Positions 4,961 to 5,137 of a DNA stretch of 5,137 nt are shown piece after piece; the stretch's first letter is position 1; each line of letters begins with the position of its first letter. Source of the stretch: Clostridia bacterium (GTDB lineage: Bacteria > Bacillota > Clostridia > Oscillospirales > Acutalibacteraceae). The stretch covers positions 1 through 5,137 of the forward strand of contig CAAFXD010000089.1 in assembly GCA_900766945.1 (NCBI GenBank), written 5' to 3'. The notes under the pieces were generated by a model. That model ran no database searches. It was not told the DNA's origin and was given only the letters and a program-made list of their open reading frames with translations. Position numbers and translations under genes: made by a program.

Positions 4961-5023
4961 CTACAATTTGTGGGGGGCGAACTGTGTTCTCCCGCGAATT
5001 TTGCTGTGATTTTGCCCCTCCGT

Positions 5024-5040
5024 CACGCGCTTTGCGCGTG
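5024..5040. repeat. Palindrome 3 of cluster
   Basis: CACGCGC (5024-5030) and GCGCGTG (5034-5040) form a tight 7-bp GC-rich hairpin with a TTT loop. Confidence 0.75.
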
Positions 5041-5042
5041 CC

Positions 5043-5065
5043 ACCTCCCCAATAAGTGGGGAGGT
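5043..5065. repeat. Palindrome 4 of cluster
   Basis: ACCTCCCC (5043-5050) pairs with GGGGAGGT (5058-5065) around a 7-base AATAAGT loop. It stands two bases after palindrome 3, an arrangement I associate with a widespread Clostridia repeat. Confidence 0.75.
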
Positions 5066-5069
5066 TTGC

Positions 5070-5089
5070 GGAACGGTCAAGACCGTTCC
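5070..5089. repeat. Palindrome 5 of cluster (GGAAC...GTTCC unit)
   Basis: GGAACGGTC (5070-5078) and GACCGTTCC (5081-5089) are perfect 9-bp arms with AA between them, followed by CTAC as in palindrome 2. Confidence 0.8.
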
Positions 5090-5137
5090 CTACCCGCATA
5101 CAATGCATTTTATACGCACGGCGGGGGCAAAGATAGG

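Larger units (their letters stand above)
4839..5137. repeat. Cluster of nested GC-rich palindromes, no gene
   Basis: About 300 bases hold at least five hairpins, listed separately, with outer pairings such as GGGCGG (4840-4845) with CCGCCC (4911-4916), and TTCGCGG (4934-4940) with CCGCGAA (4992-4998). Composition is clearly more GC-rich than the neighbouring genes. This is typical of miniature or REP-like intergenic repeats found in many Clostridia; that assignment is from general familiarity. An open frame crosses it on the minus strand (4866-5108), but its peptide is low in hydrophobic core, encoded by the palindromes and without a ribosome-binding site. I do not call it a gene. The cluster continues to the window edge. 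Confidence 0.75.

Noticed and set aside
4866..5108. Minus-strand open frame of 80 codons
   Set aside because: It lies wholly within the palindrome cluster, has no ribosome-binding site at a sensible distance, and its peptide merely reflects the repeats.
4839..5137. CRISPR array
   Set aside because: The palindromes differ in sequence and spacing and there is no regular repeat-spacer pattern.

Overview
The window reads as part of an integrative conjugative element or plasmid-like mobile element from a Firmicute, most likely a gut-type Clostridia. This rests on Shine-Dalgarno sites of the GGAGG type, TTG and GTG starts, moderately AT-rich coding sequence, a Soj/Spo0J-like ParA-ParB pair followed by tightly packed small unnamed genes, an IS30-family transposase, and a terminal cluster of GC-rich palindromic repeats of a kind I associate with Clostridia genomes. 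That assignment is inference. All supported genes lie on the minus strand, so the window reads right to left.

Layout, in transcription order. (1) 4839-5137 holds no credible gene. It is a run of nested palindromes, including two diverged copies of a GGAAC...GTTCCCTAC unit. (2) About 3588-4784 is an IS30-family insertion sequence with one DDE transposase, an extended -10 promoter, and a perfect 9-bp inverted repeat spanning the predicted transcript start. (3) 3523-3584 is the leader of the partition operon: a strong intrinsic terminator whose descending arm can instead pair with the parA Shine-Dalgarno region. (4) parA (2701-3522) and parB (1752-2744) overlap by 44 bases. (5) Six small genes of unknown function follow down to position 1, nearly all overlapping or separated by fewer than ten bases. 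The last is cut by the window edge.

How it fits together: ParA (ATPase) and ParB (DNA-binding CTPase-type partition protein) would stabilise the element. The small genes are probably co-transcribed with them and belong to the same accessory module, but none can be assigned a function from sequence alone. The insertion sequence sits directly upstream of the par leader, and no promoter is visible between the terminator and parA. Expression of the whole operon may therefore depend on transcription coming through the leader hairpin, possibly from the insertion sequence. I found no tRNA, rRNA, CRISPR array or consensus Spo0J-type parS site. The best candidate for something undescribed is the par leader, where a near-copy of the parA ribosome-binding region forms one arm of a terminator.
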